A stretch of 52,049 nucleotides of DNA from positions 1 to 52,049 of the IMG/VR virus record IMGVR_UViG_3300036857_000074. One strand, written 5' to 3'. This stretch comes from a virus. Every line of letters begins with the position of its first letter. Positions within the stretch are counted from its first letter, which is position 1. Positions 1 to 8,187 of this stretch are shown piece by piece. Both the position numbers and the translations under genes were made by a program. Under the pieces are notes generated by a model, which saw only the letters and a program-made list of their open reading frames with translations, was not told the DNA's origin and made no database searches.

Positions 1-229
1 GCTGGAGCCCCTTGGTTGACTTGGCGAGGTCGAGCGTGGTGCTGACGGAGCCCTTGAGGAATGACCACGCTTTGACCGTGACGCCCGCCGCCGCCGCCGT
101 CTTGAGGAGACTGAGAGCGGTGTTCTTCCCGGACTTCTTGGTCTGTTCGTCCGCCTTCTGAGCGGACTTCCCGATGCCCTCAACGTCCTTGCTCGCCTGC
201 TTTGCCTGGCCACTGAACTGCCGCTGGCC
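1..229. repeat. Terminal direct repeat, left copy
   Basis: Bases 1-229 match 51821-52049 over the full length with a single difference, C at 128 against T at 51948. The tape measure reading frame continues without a break across the joined ends, so the repeat is best read as the overlap of a circular or circularly permuted genome rather than a gene duplication. The mismatch changes codon 50 of the tape measure gene from GGA to GGG, both glycine. A real 229-bp terminal redundancy cannot be excluded from sequence alone. Confidence 0.93.
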
Positions 230-277
230 ATCCATCCGGAGCCGTGCGGCAATGACATCTTCGCCAAAGCTAGCCAC
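1..277 (-). CDS. Tape measure protein, N-terminal part (gene split by window ends)
   Basis: This is the 5' end of the tape measure gene; the rest lies at 50403-51820. Joined at the terminal repeat the gene is 1695 nt, encoding 564 residues. The chosen start is GTG at 277, seven bases after a GAGG ribosome site and overlapping the stop of the frameshifted chaperone ORF by eight bases. An ATG at 234 is a weaker alternative. The N-terminus starts MASFGEDVIAARL and is rich in Lys, Gln and Ala, helical and coiled-coil-like as in tape measure proteins. Its place directly after the two-frame chaperone gene is the canonical tail-gene order. Confidence 0.88.
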   Translation of the reverse strand, partial: MASFGEDVIAARLRMDGQRQFSGQAKQASKDVEGIGKSAQKADEQTKKSGKNTALSLLKTAAAAGVTVKAWSFLKGSVSTTLDLAKSTKGLQ

Positions 278-991
278 GGCGGGTCCTCGCCTTCTTGTTC
301 GCTTCTTCCATCAGCTTGTGAGCCTGCTGAGCAGCTTCAATCAGCAATTCACGAGCCTCCGGGCTCGCGTTGATGACCCCACAGGGGTCCACTCCAGCGA
401 GGGCGCACATGGCTAGCGTCCTGATCCAGCCGCGCCCTAGTGTTCCCCCACCGGCTCGCTTGCGGCCGTCGATGGGCTGGTCATCCACTCCGTTAGCTCG
501 TCACCGTGCCTGGTGATCGCTGCTCCGTTCCGGCCGAACAGCCGGTTGATGACCTCGTGGCTGCTCAGCTTGGGCTCATCCGGAGCCGCGAGGTCGAGCA
601 GACGGGCCAGCCGGTCCTCCAGCTTGACCGGTCCATACTCGTCCTCCAAGACCTCCTCCTCATCCCCGTACCGGCCGATGAGACACTGACAGGCGCGAGA
701 CATCATGTCCATCGTGGCGGACGTGGCGGAGAGGTCTTGAATACGAACACCCGCCCGGGTGGCGACAAACCGGTCCATCTCGTCCGGGCTGAGGACGCCG
801 TACTTGATCCAGAGCCGATCCTCAAACTCCCCGCCCACGGCTAGCTCCGTGTAGCGTGTTGTCTGCTGTGCTCTCGCACGTTCTCTGAGGCGGGCGACAA
901 TGCTCCCAGGGGTAGGGACAGCAGGAGCCGCCGGCAACGGCTCCTGCCCATTCGCATCGGTGACCGTCTGTACGTTGACCCGGCCGCTCAT
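270..991 (-). CDS. Tail assembly chaperone G-T fusion made by -1 frameshift
   Basis: This is the longer product predicted if ribosomes slip back one base near the end of the 184-codon chaperone ORF. The overlapping ORF in the -1 frame is open from 488 to a stop at 270. The likely slip site is the run of five G at 445-449 (codons GTG GGG GAA). After slipping on GGG the next codon is GGA at 444-446, giving 182 upstream residues plus a 58-residue extension, 240 in all. The extension ends in a helical charged segment (LIEAAQQAHKLMEEANKKAR). The same frame direction and position before the tape measure gene are conserved for lambda gpG/gpGT and many contractile-tail phages. The exact slip position is inferred. 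Confidence 0.8.
437..991 (-). CDS. Tail assembly chaperone (G-like, zero frame)
   Basis: A 184-residue protein between the tail tube gene and the tape measure gene, the usual position of the tail assembly chaperone, which coats the tape measure protein during tail polymerisation and is absent from the virion. The sequence is acidic and helical (residues 90-184 include LEDEYGPVKLEDRLARLLDL). The start ATG at 991 overlaps the tail tube stop by four bases (ATGA), implying coupled translation. The last codons carry the G-rich slip site for the G-T fusion. Function is assigned from position and frame arrangement, since chaperone sequences are poorly conserved. Confidence 0.82.
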   Translation of the reverse strand: MSGRVNVQTVTDANGQEPLPAAPAVPTPGSIVARLRERARAQQTTRYTELAVGGEFEDRLWIKYGVLSPDEMDRFVATRAGVRIQDLSATSATMDMMSRACQCLIGRYGDEEEVLEDEYGPVKLEDRLARLLDLAAPDEPKLSSHEVINRLFGRNGAAITRHGDELTEWMTSPSTAASEPVGEH

Positions 992-1404
992 GAGACCGTG
1001 TCGATTGTGAACTCCATCTCGATGCGTGCTTCATCGGAGCCGGTGGAGTCCGGTTCAGGCGGGAGGACCCGCTTCAGCGTGCCGCCGTACACCAGTGGCT
1101 TGCCTTGCGGGTTCTTGTGTATGTCGCCCGGCTGCTGACCAATGGACGCACGAGCGGCTCCCCTCAGAGCCAACCAGCCCGGGACCTTGGGCCAGTCGCG
1201 AGCCCAGTCGCAGTAGCGGCTGATCGTGACGTTCCCGAACGTCGCTCGACCGCCCATGCTGATCTCGTCCACCATCCCGCCGGGCGGATACTTCAACTCC
1301 TCAGAGTCACCCTCGCCGCCCTCCTTCTTGTCCCAGATGCCCTCATCCACGCCATTGAGAATGAGAGACACGATCCAGGTGTCTTCTCTGGTCGGGTTTG
1401 CCAT
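988..1404 (-). CDS. Tail tube protein
   Basis: A 138-residue protein immediately after the sheath gene, where myoviruses encode the inner tail tube. It opens MANPTREDTWIVSLILNGVD and is beta-rich with alternating polar and hydrophobic stretches (LVYGGTLKRVLPPEPDS, RIEMEFTIDTVS), as expected for the two-sheet tube fold of the Mu gpM/XkdM type. A strong ribosome site (GAAGGAGGCGAAC) precedes the ATG at 1404, suited to a very abundant virion protein. Assignment rests on size, fold pattern and order sheath-tube-chaperone-tape measure. Confidence 0.83.
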   Translation of the reverse strand: MANPTREDTWIVSLILNGVDEGIWDKKEGGEGDSEELKYPPGGMVDEISMGGRATFGNVTISRYCDWARDWPKVPGWLALRGAARASIGQQPGDIHKNPQGKPLVYGGTLKRVLPPEPDSTGSDEARIEMEFTIDTVS

Positions 1405-1422
1405 GTTGTTCGCCTCCTTCCG

Positions 1423-2865
1423 TTACGCTGCGATAGCCCGCTCCAGCGGGACCTTGACGATGTCGAGAGCGATCCACTCCGCCACCCGGGAGGTCCGGAG
1501 CAGGACCTGGGCGTGAATCTCGCCCTTGCCCACCGTCTCGACTGTGTTGATACCGGGGTAGCTCGTGTCCACGATGAACCCCTCCGCCGGTGTCTCCCCG
1601 AACAGCGCATTGGCTGCCCAGTATCGCTGACAGACGCCGGTGAGTGCGACGTTGACCCGGCCGAATATCTTGCCACGGCCGTCGATGGTCTGGAAGACAA
1701 AGTCCTCCATGGCGGCGTCGCACTCGTGAGCGACCGCCATGACCACCCTGCTCTCCTGGAAGAACACCCAGTTGGTCTCGTCCTGTCCGGCTGTCGTCCT
1801 GTAGCCGTACGTCCGGACCTGGTTGTTCACCACCTTGGCGAGCGTGACCCCCTGGTAGTTGAGGCTCTCCCGCTCGTCATCGGTGAAGTCCCGTTTGGGA
1901 CCGATGGCCAGCCGAGAGTAGCCCAGGGCTCCGGCCGCGACCTGTGACGGATCGTTCAGCCCGTCCACCCGGGCGATGATGCCCATTTGGACGCCGCTGT
2001 ACGGGACCTCCCAGACGGCCGGTGCGACCTCGCCGGGATAGTCGAGCCGCTGACCCAGGGAGAGGATTTGACGCCCCTTCCCACCCAGCTGAGCGATGCC
2101 ATCCACCGACACTCCCAACTCAAGCGGGTCCGCCGTGTCTGGGAGGTCGAACACCGCCACCCGGTGGTTCTTATCGCAGTGGGCGTCGAGCAGTTCAGCC
2201 GTCGTGGCGTCACTGTCGCCCGGGAACGCCACCTGAGCAGGACCCAACTCGTATCGGAGGGTGTCGAGGGCGGCTCCCAACTCCGCCTGCTCCGGATCGC
2301 CGCCGTCCACGCCTCCGGAGAGGTCCACCGTTTCAGTAGGAGCATCGCCCACCGGATACGTTGGGCTTGCGACCTCTGCCATCGTCACGTAGCTGGACTT
2401 GAACCCGGGAACGTCTGCCGCCACGAGCGGAGCAGATAGCTCCTTGGCCACGCCGTCCTCAAGGACCCGAATCACGTACATCACCGGGTCCGAACCTGCT
2501 GGGAGCCCCTGGGGGTCAATCTCGACGGTGACGTCATTGCCCCACGAGCCGGGGCTGATGGCTGAGATGTCCAGCCAGCCAGCCGCCGTCCCGGTCGCCT
2601 CGACAGCACCACTGGACACTGCTCGCACGACCCACAGGTACAGCCCGCCCTCGTTGAAGAAGCCATACGCCGCCTTGTACATGTCCGGTCCGCCCGCGAG
2701 CGCACCGAACGTGTCCTTGTACTGACGGAACGCCGTGACCTGGACGGGAGTGTTGGCTGGCCCCTTCTCCGTGACCCCAACGATCATTCCCGTCCCGGTG
2801 TTGAGTGCCGGACCCGCCGGAGCGAAGTCATCGAGCACCTGAGTTGTGACCCCTGGTCTGGGCAT
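1423..2865 (-). CDS. Contractile tail sheath protein
   Basis: A 480-residue protein with clear sheath features: N-terminal MPRPGVTTQVLDDF, then GTGMIVGVTEKGPANTPVQV and FGALAGGPDMYKAAYGFF, and a C-terminal half containing RLAIGPKRDF, NNQVRTYGYRTT and WVFFQESRVV, typical of phage sheath C-domains. It forms the contractile outer cylinder around the tube. The ATG at 2865 overlaps the upstream stop by one base (TGATG). Length is normal for Mu/XkdK-type sheaths. This is the strongest single indicator that the phage is a myovirus. Confidence 0.96.
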   Translation of the reverse strand: MPRPGVTTQVLDDFAPAGPALNTGTGMIVGVTEKGPANTPVQVTAFRQYKDTFGALAGGPDMYKAAYGFFNEGGLYLWVVRAVSSGAVEATGTAAGWLDISAISPGSWGNDVTVEIDPQGLPAGSDPVMYVIRVLEDGVAKELSAPLVAADVPGFKSSYVTMAEVASPTYPVGDAPTETVDLSGGVDGGDPEQAELGAALDTLRYELGPAQVAFPGDSDATTAELLDAHCDKNHRVAVFDLPDTADPLELGVSVDGIAQLGGKGRQILSLGQRLDYPGEVAPAVWEVPYSGVQMGIIARVDGLNDPSQVAAGALGYSRLAIGPKRDFTDDERESLNYQGVTLAKVVNNQVRTYGYRTTAGQDETNWVFFQESRVVMAVAHECDAAMEDFVFQTIDGRGKIFGRVNVALTGVCQRYWAANALFGETPAEGFIVDTSYPGINTVETVGKGEIHAQVLLRTSRVAEWIALDIVKVPLERAIAA

Positions 2866-3557
2866 CAATCCTCCTGGTAGTGTTGAACCTCTGCGTCAAT
2901 TGGGACCTTGTCGACGTCAAGCTCATAGCTCTCGACGTATGGCCAGAGCGGCCGGTCAGTTGGCGGATCAGTCTCCGGCGGGTAGATGGGCTCAGTGGGA
3001 CCCGCACCCCACTCCGCGTAGCTGAAGGTCTGGACACGGAAGGAGCAGACAGCCAGACACGTAGTCCGGTCATCCTCGACGGACAGGGCTCCGCCGGGGA
3101 CCTCCGTGAGCGGGTCAACCATCCCCATCACGCCGTCCTCGTCCCGCTGCTGAAGCATGGCGAGCCGGATCGCCAGGCTGTACATTCTCGCCAGCGTAAG
3201 AGCCCGCGGAGCCGCACGGACCTTCTGGCCCTTGGCTACGGCGTGGATGCCCAACTGGATCACCCAGTATGCCATGTACGTTGAAGCACCATCGTCTGTG
3301 CTGTACTTGACGGGCGGCTCCGCTACGCCGTTGTTCACGAGGATGACGCCTGGTAGCTGGTCCTCCGGGAACCGCTCCATGTCGGTCGCGACTCGCCACG
3401 ACCGGACCGGCTTGAGGTGCTCCGGGTCCATCCCAGCCTCCCTGCTGACCTCGTACTGGTAGCTGGGGAGCCACTTCCAGAGGAGGCTCAGGATAGCCGC
3501 CTCGACGTGGTGGGCTCCGGTGAACTCCCCGTACACATGAGTCCGCGTGTAGCTCAT
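2865..3557 (-). CDS. Putative tail terminator / neck protein
   Basis: A 230-residue protein between the gpG-like virion morphogenesis gene and the sheath, the slot normally filled by a tail terminator or second neck protein in Mu-like myoviruses. It is a mixed alpha/beta protein (HHVEAAILSLLWKWLPSYQYEV; TYMAYWVIQLGIHAVAKG) with a proline- and acid-rich C-terminus (IYPPETDPPTDRPLW). The start ATG at 3557 overlaps the preceding gene by four bases. I do not recognise a specific family; the role is inferred from gene order. Confidence 0.6.
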   Translation of the reverse strand: MSYTRTHVYGEFTGAHHVEAAILSLLWKWLPSYQYEVSREAGMDPEHLKPVRSWRVATDMERFPEDQLPGVILVNNGVAEPPVKYSTDDGASTYMAYWVIQLGIHAVAKGQKVRAAPRALTLARMYSLAIRLAMLQQRDEDGVMGMVDPLTEVPGGALSVEDDRTTCLAVCSFRVQTFSYAEWGAGPTEPIYPPETDPPTDRPLWPYVESYELDVDKVPIDAEVQHYQED

Positions 3558-4003
3558 TCGTGGTACCCTTCCATCAACGCCCGCTGAACGATCTTGATGA
3601 CCTGACGCTTCTCCGTCTCGCGGAGCCGGAGCGGACGCGCAGGCATCGGCGTCTTGGTTCCGAACTGATGGAACAGCCCCGGGACCTTGGGGGCGAGCAG
3701 GACCAGCTCAGACGGGCTCTTGTGGGACTTGAGATTGCCTGTCATCGCCCGCCGGTACTGCCCTGACCTCGTCAGGATCGGACCGGGCGAGTACCCCTGG
3801 GCGATCCGGGAGCGGATGGTGGATGGCTTGAGCGGAGCCCAGCCCGGTCCCTGGCTGGAGAAGTTGCGCTCAAACGCCCGCTTGAACTCCGCCTCGACGT
3901 CAGGCCACGCCGGAGACATGTCCATCGCCCGGTCCGCGAACCGCAGCAGCTTGCGGGAGACGATATCATCGCCCCACACGGTCACCCTCATAGTCAACGC
4001 CAT
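3554..4003 (-). CDS. Virion morphogenesis protein (Mu gpG-like tail completion)
   Basis: A 149-residue protein resembling phage virion morphogenesis proteins: DVEAEFKRAFERNFSSQG followed by GWAPLKPSTIRSR, a basic loop with ILTRSGQYRRAMTG, then GLFHQFGTKTPMPARPLR near the C-terminus. The pattern of W.PL...T...R, LT.SG.LR and HQFGT..MPARP is characteristic of this head-tail joining family. Ribosome site GAGAGGAG precedes the ATG at 4003. It presumably completes the neck so that the tail can attach to the head, fitting its place between head connectors and tail genes. Confidence 0.85.
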   Translation of the reverse strand: MALTMRVTVWGDDIVSRKLLRFADRAMDMSPAWPDVEAEFKRAFERNFSSQGPGWAPLKPSTIRSRIAQGYSPGPILTRSGQYRRAMTGNLKSHKSPSELVLLAPKVPGLFHQFGTKTPMPARPLRLRETEKRQVIKIVQRALMEGYHE

Positions 4004-4166
4004 GAAGGCTCCTCTCTGCCATTCTCTGGTCGGCTAGGAGTGGGTCTGACCCGTAGCCCAGGGGGACCTGCGCGAGCCTCAGAGAATTGGCGGGAGTGTG
4101 GGAGGATGACGCATCCGCGGCGTCTCCGCCGGTAGGATCGCACCTGCCACGTGGCAAACCCCTTGC
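4004..4166 (-). promoter_or_regulatory. Intergenic composite repeat element 1
   Basis: A 163-bp gap between the connector gene and the virion morphogenesis gene. Read in the minus direction it has GCCAATTCTCTG, then a CTACGGGTCAGACCC core, CTCCTAG, and CAGAGAATGGCAGAGAGGAG just before the next ATG. The outer arms are inverted (ATTCTCTG at 4021-4028 against CAGAGAAT at about 4081-4088). The same parts recur at several other gene starts. A 59-codon ORF with an ATG at 4173 overlaps this element but lacks convincing protein character. Confidence 0.5.
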
Positions 4167-4691
4167 TCACCATCGGGTACGCCACCCCACCATTCCGCCG
4201 CGGTCCGCTGGGAAGGCGTAGCTGGGCTTGGGGATGTTCACGCCCTCGCCCGGGTCCGGCTCGACGCCGCCCGCCGCGCACTCAGAGACGGAGCCCACGA
4301 GGTCGCCCATCATTCCGGACTTGCCGTCAGGTCCATACAAGAGTTCGTGATACTGGTCATACGCGGACCGGCTGGACTGGACCTGTTCCGGGAAGTAGCT
4401 CAACTCCACCAACATCGCCGCGAGCAGGGCAACACAGGTCGCCGCCTGCGTCATCACGTCCTCCGCCGTGTTGCAGATCAGGACCTCCGGCGTCAGCGGT
4501 CCCGTCCGCCCCACGACAGAAGATGCCGCCATCTCAAGTATCCGCTCGACCTCCGCGAGCGTTGGCCTCGTGGAGTCTGTCCACGAGCCAACCTCCACAT
4601 CAGTGTCGTCCTGCGTCCTGGCACGGAGGAGAGAGGCAACGTCGTCAGGCGTCGCAGGCCAGGTGACAAGTGGGGAGGTTGGCTCGCTCAT
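4167..4691 (-). CDS. Putative head-tail connector / head completion protein
   Basis: A 174-residue mainly helical protein (TPDDVASLLRARTQDD; LAEVERILEMAASSVVG; VMTQAATCVALLAAMLVELS) resembling gp6-like head-tail connector proteins, which sit below the portal and extend the DNA channel. The C-terminal third is glycine- and proline-rich. It lies two genes after the capsid, the usual connector position. Start ATG at 4691 overlaps the upstream stop by one base. Fold assignment is moderate, from helix pattern and synteny. Confidence 0.65.
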   Translation of the reverse strand: MSEPTSPLVTWPATPDDVASLLRARTQDDTDVEVGSWTDSTRPTLAEVERILEMAASSVVGRTGPLTPEVLICNTAEDVMTQAATCVALLAAMLVELSYFPEQVQSSRSAYDQYHELLYGPDGKSGMMGDLVGSVSECAAGGVEPDPGEGVNIPKPSYAFPADRGGMVGWRTRW

Positions 4692-5137
4692 CAGTCCTCC
4701 TCATCCGGCTCGGATTGGTTGATGATCCGGTTCAGACCGGTGGACACCCCCTTGCGGGGCTGTGTCCCTGTTGCTGCGTTCTCCGCCGCGAGCAGCGCAC
4801 GAGCCTTGTCTGGATCGTCCTCCGCCGCGGAGATGACCGTTGTGACTGTGGGCTGCTCCTCCTTGAACCACTCCACCAGTGCGTCGTGATCATCGAACGG
4901 GAGCCCGGTGGTCTGCTCCTCCGCCACCGGGCTCGCCTGCTCGATCTCATCCGGCTGGAATGAACCGGTCCGCTCGCCCCGCTCGATGTCCTGCTCAAGC
5001 GGGATGTCCACGGTGTCCCCTCGCAGGGCGTGGCGCACTGACACCACGTCCTCCTCGACTCCATCCCGCCGAACCCGCTTGCGGCCGGTCGGGACGTAGT
5101 ACATGAACTGTGCTGCTCGGATGGTTCGCCTGGCCAT
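4691..5137 (-). CDS. Head protein of unknown function (post-capsid)
   Basis: A 148-residue acidic protein immediately after the major capsid gene. The N-terminus (MARRTIRAAQFMYYVPTGRK) and RHALRGDTVDIP suggest a small beta domain; the C-terminal half is charged and helical (DDHDALVEWFKEEQPTVTTV, DDPDKARALLAAENAATG), similar in style to short helix-loop-helix domains in phage structural proteins. The start ATG at 5137 lies two bases from the capsid stop. No family recognised; a head-tail joining or capsid-associated role is inferred from position. Confidence 0.6.
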   Translation of the reverse strand: MARRTIRAAQFMYYVPTGRKRVRRDGVEEDVVSVRHALRGDTVDIPLEQDIERGERTGSFQPDEIEQASPVAEEQTTGLPFDDHDALVEWFKEEQPTVTTVISAAEDDPDKARALLAAENAATGTQPRKGVSTGLNRIINQSEPDEED

Positions 5138-5139
5138 GA

Positions 5140-6111
5140 CTACCCAGCCAGACCCGTGAATCGCAGGATCGCGAACTTGTTGTCCACGAACCAGAGCGGC
5201 CGGACGGAGGACTGGACCCAGGTGCGCTCTGTCTTCTGCTCTCGCCACGTCTCCGTCCCCAGTGGCTTCTCGATGCGCATCTGACCGACCTGCCGCTCAG
5301 CCACCGCCAACGCCTCGCCCGCGGGCTGGCGTGGGGTGCTGTAGATAGACGGAACGCCGGGACCCGCTAGTGCGGGACCGTAGATGGCGGTGAGGGCCAA
5401 CGCCTCCTGCGGGTTCACGATCCACAGGTTGTAGTCGATGCCCATCTCCTCCGTCTCCGCCTGCATCTGCGCACGACCAAAGTCATACGCCGGTGAGGAC
5501 TGAGGCGGGTCCACTTCTGGGTTGTAGGCGGACCAGTCGTTGCCCGTCACATCCCGGGAGCCATCTGAGAGAGCCGCGTTGACTTCCGCGATGGCCCTCT
5601 GGTTGAGCTTGCGGGTGATCGTGTTCGCCAGCTGACGCATCAGCTTGGTGAACCCCGCGGTGTCGTTGCGGTCGCGAGCCTCGTCCGTGACGAACGTCTT
5701 GCCGCCCCACTTCTCCACTTCAGCGATCTTGGGGGCCAGCTGCTCGCTCGTCACCAGCGGGAACTCCGCCGCCGGAGACACCTGCTCGACATCGCGGTTG
5801 GTGTACAGCTCATTCTCCTGAGCCTCATCGTACACCACCGCTCCGCCGGTCACGCCGCCGCCGGACGCGAACAGCCGGTCAGCGACAAACCGCTCCGTCG
5901 TCAGGTCCATGATCATCCGGGTCACCCTGGTGGGCTGCTGGAGCATGGTCTCGACGGTGATCGTGGTACCGCTGATCATGGGCGGTCCCAACGGGTGAGT
6001 CGTGGGCATCGGGTAGCTCGTGGCCGCGTGGACGCGAGCCTCGCAAGCGATGATGCCGTGACGGGTGACGTGCCTGTGGTACGCCGCCCTGATTGATGCG
6101 CTTGTTCTCAT
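5140..6111 (-). CDS. Major capsid protein
   Basis: A 323-residue protein following the decoration protein, in the position and size range of HK97-fold major capsid proteins. A helical segment EQLAPKIAEVEKWGGKTFVT then DRNDTAGFTKLMRQLANTITRKLNQRAIAEVNAAL fits the spine helix, and the C-terminus WVQSSVRPLWFVDNKFAILRFTG resembles the terminal strand seen in capsids of this group. ATG at 6111 is preceded by GAGGAGG at good spacing; a GTG nine bases upstream is unlikely. The acidic scaffold-like tail of the upstream protease gene supports the assignment. Confidence 0.85.
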   Translation of the reverse strand: MRTSASIRAAYHRHVTRHGIIACEARVHAATSYPMPTTHPLGPPMISGTTITVETMLQQPTRVTRMIMDLTTERFVADRLFASGGGVTGGAVVYDEAQENELYTNRDVEQVSPAAEFPLVTSEQLAPKIAEVEKWGGKTFVTDEARDRNDTAGFTKLMRQLANTITRKLNQRAIAEVNAALSDGSRDVTGNDWSAYNPEVDPPQSSPAYDFGRAQMQAETEEMGIDYNLWIVNPQEALALTAIYGPALAGPGVPSIYSTPRQPAGEALAVAERQVGQMRIEKPLGTETWREQKTERTWVQSSVRPLWFVDNKFAILRFTGLAG

Positions 6112-6126
6112 GTTGGTCACCTCCTC

Positions 6127-6552
6127 TCAGATCAGCTTGATGATCGCGTCCTCGTCCGCCGCCGCGTCTGCGAGAGCGGTCCCGTACTTGAGACCACCGG
6201 CGGTGACGTCCACTGCTTTGCCTCCTGCTCCCGGCCCCACAGGCATCCCTGCTGTGAGTGCTCCTCCGGCCGTGATCGGGACGGTGAACCCGCCGCACAA
6301 GACGGCCGTGGTCTTGCCAATGTCGGCGTCGTGTTCTGCGACGCCCAGGCAAGCGGCGTCCGCGAGTCCGGCCGGTTTGATCAGGACGTTCCCGCCCGTT
6401 GCGCCCGGGTCGAGCCCGCGGCTCCCCGGGTCCTTGGTGCGAGCCACGGCCACGAACCGCTTGCCCACGACCGCCGCCCCGTACGCCCGCCCTGTGATCC
6501 GCGAGGACGGCTCATAGAAGGGCACGCAGAGGTTGGATGTGTTGCTACCCAT
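6127..6552 (-). CDS. Capsid decoration/stabilisation protein (DUF2190-like)
   Basis: A 141-residue glycine- and alanine-rich beta protein: SSRITGRAYGAAVVGKRFV, GATGGNVLIKPAGLADAACLGVA and AGGALTAGMPVGPGAGGKAV. This repeated pattern of resetting values and G-A-x-V turns is characteristic of the DUF2190 capsid stabilisation family, which binds capsid surfaces as trimers. It lies between the maturation protease and the capsid gene, as expected. ATG at 6552. Confidence 0.82.
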   Translation of the reverse strand: MGSNTSNLCVPFYEPSSRITGRAYGAAVVGKRFVAVARTKDPGSRGLDPGATGGNVLIKPAGLADAACLGVAEHDADIGKTTAVLCGGFTVPITAGGALTAGMPVGPGAGGKAVDVTAGGLKYGTALADAAADEDAIIKLI

Positions 6553-6558
6553 AGTGGC

Positions 6559-8187
6559 TCAGCCTCCTCTCTTGATCTCCGGCAGCCACTCCGCCGGGTA
6601 CGCCTCGATGGTGGTGTTCTCGATGGGGCTCTCCCCGCCCCTGGCCTGGACCGGCACGAGCCCCTTGGCGAGCCCGCCCTTGTCCTCCTCAGCCGTCAGC
6701 AACGTCCGTGTGCCATCTGGGTCCCGCTCAAGGAGCCCGGCCCAGTGCGCCCGTCGAGAGGGCGGGATGCGCCCCTGCTCGATGGCCGCGTTGAGGACCC
6801 TGTCACGGTCCTCGCTCGCCTGACGCTCAAACGCCGTTGCGCCCTGTTGGGCTTGACGCCGCGTCTCCTCCCACGTCGCACGATCCACCGTGACCGTGCT
6901 GCCGGCGGTGACGGGAGGCTCCACTGCGCCGGCATCGTTCTCGCTGGAAGGAGAGCCACTCTCCGGCTGCGCGGTCGCAGGGTCTGTAGGTCCGTCTGGG
7001 GCTGTGTTGTCCGGACCGCCCGGGGTGTGCTCCGCCGTCGCACTCGTCCCCGACTGCTCCGCCGCCGGAGCCCGGTCCGTGTCGCCCTCCGCCTCGTGTC
7101 CGGGCGGAGTGATGATGCCTGCAGACGCCAGCGCGGTCCGGACCTCCTCGTCACTGGCGTCATCCGCCAGTCCAAGGGAGTTCCGGAGGGCCACTGGGTC
7201 CACTTCCGTGGTCACACCCACGTTCGATCCCTCCTGTTCAGGGCGGCTCTCCGCCCGGTTGGCATACACGGCTATGGATCGCCCGGCCGGTGGAGCCGGA
7301 ACGCCCCATGCCGCCTCCTGCTTCGCAGGTTGCTGACTTGCGGGTTTGTCGACGTACTTGATCTTGACTGCGATGGGATCGGAGAAGGTCACCTGGTCGC
7401 CGTTGATTTCAAACGGAACCCGGTACAGATCGCCGTTGTCCTCGTCCTCCACGATCAGTTCGTTGGGGTCCACGTACATGGACCTGATCCACCACCAGAA
7501 GTGATCGGGTCCCGCCTCCTCGTAATACTGGCGGCGGATGTTCTCCGCGTCCACCTGAGCGCGGACCGAACCCCGCGCAGGACGGGCCATAGCGTCAACC
7601 TCCTCCTTTGTTGTGAGGACCTGGACGTTGTCCGGTCCCTGCTCGCTGTACAAGGCTTGGATGTCATCGAGGGTTCCGACGCCGGGCCAGACCACCCCCA
7701 GCAGGGCGAGGTCAGTCATCACGAGCCGCCAGTGGTGGCCGGTGTTCGTCTCGACCTCCCACACACCCTCAATGGAGCGGGCGGGATACGCGGATGGCAG
7801 GATGTCCGCGAGCCAGGTGGGGATGCCAACATAGTCCCCCACCACCAAGTGGCCGTCCTGCTCCAGCCGGAGATTGCCCACCGTCCCGATTGCTGGTTGG
7901 CCATCCTCCATCAGCCCAAGATCAGCTGTATGCCCCAGCTTGAGCCGCGGGACCTTGATGGCCGGGTCCCCCTGCGACTCCACGATGGAGTTCAGGTCCT
8001 CAGTCGTGAAGGTGACGGGTCCGGTCGCCAGCGGGTACTCGATGCCCGTCTGGACAATCTCCACGTCCTTGATCGTGGTCGTGTTCGGGATCGCGACCGC
8101 CGCCGCCCGGAGCAGGGCGGGCCACGGCTCCTCGCGGTGGACCCAGCCGACCTCGCCCGCGAGCCGGTTCACGGCGTCCCAGGTCAC
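6559..8187 (-). CDS. Capsid maturation protease with C-terminal scaffold (Mu I-like)
   Basis: A 542-residue protein. Residues about 30-170 resemble Mu gpI-like proteases (VEIVQTGIEYPLATGPVTFT, DLNSIVESQ, IKVPRLKLGHT, VGDYVGIPTWLADIL, ARSIEGVWE, HHWRLVMTDLALLGVVWPGV). The C-terminal half is proline/serine/glutamate-rich and then coiled (TWEETRRQAQQGATAFERQA), matching an internal scaffold that is cleaved during prohead maturation. It precedes decoration and capsid genes. Start ATG at 8187 overlaps the upstream stop by four bases. Catalytic residues were not pinned down with certainty. Confidence 0.82.
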   Translation of the reverse strand: MTWDAVNRLAGEVGWVHREEPWPALLRAAAVAIPNTTTIKDVEIVQTGIEYPLATGPVTFTTEDLNSIVESQGDPAIKVPRLKLGHTADLGLMEDGQPAIGTVGNLRLEQDGHLVVGDYVGIPTWLADILPSAYPARSIEGVWEVETNTGHHWRLVMTDLALLGVVWPGVGTLDDIQALYSEQGPDNVQVLTTKEEVDAMARPARGSVRAQVDAENIRRQYYEEAGPDHFWWWIRSMYVDPNELIVEDEDNGDLYRVPFEINGDQVTFSDPIAVKIKYVDKPASQQPAKQEAAWGVPAPPAGRSIAVYANRAESRPEQEGSNVGVTTEVDPVALRNSLGLADDASDEEVRTALASAGIITPPGHEAEGDTDRAPAAEQSGTSATAEHTPGGPDNTAPDGPTDPATAQPESGSPSSENDAGAVEPPVTAGSTVTVDRATWEETRRQAQQGATAFERQASEDRDRVLNAAIEQGRIPPSRRAHWAGLLERDPDGTRTLLTAEEDKGGLAKGLVPVQARGGESPIENTTIEAYPAEWLPEIKRGG

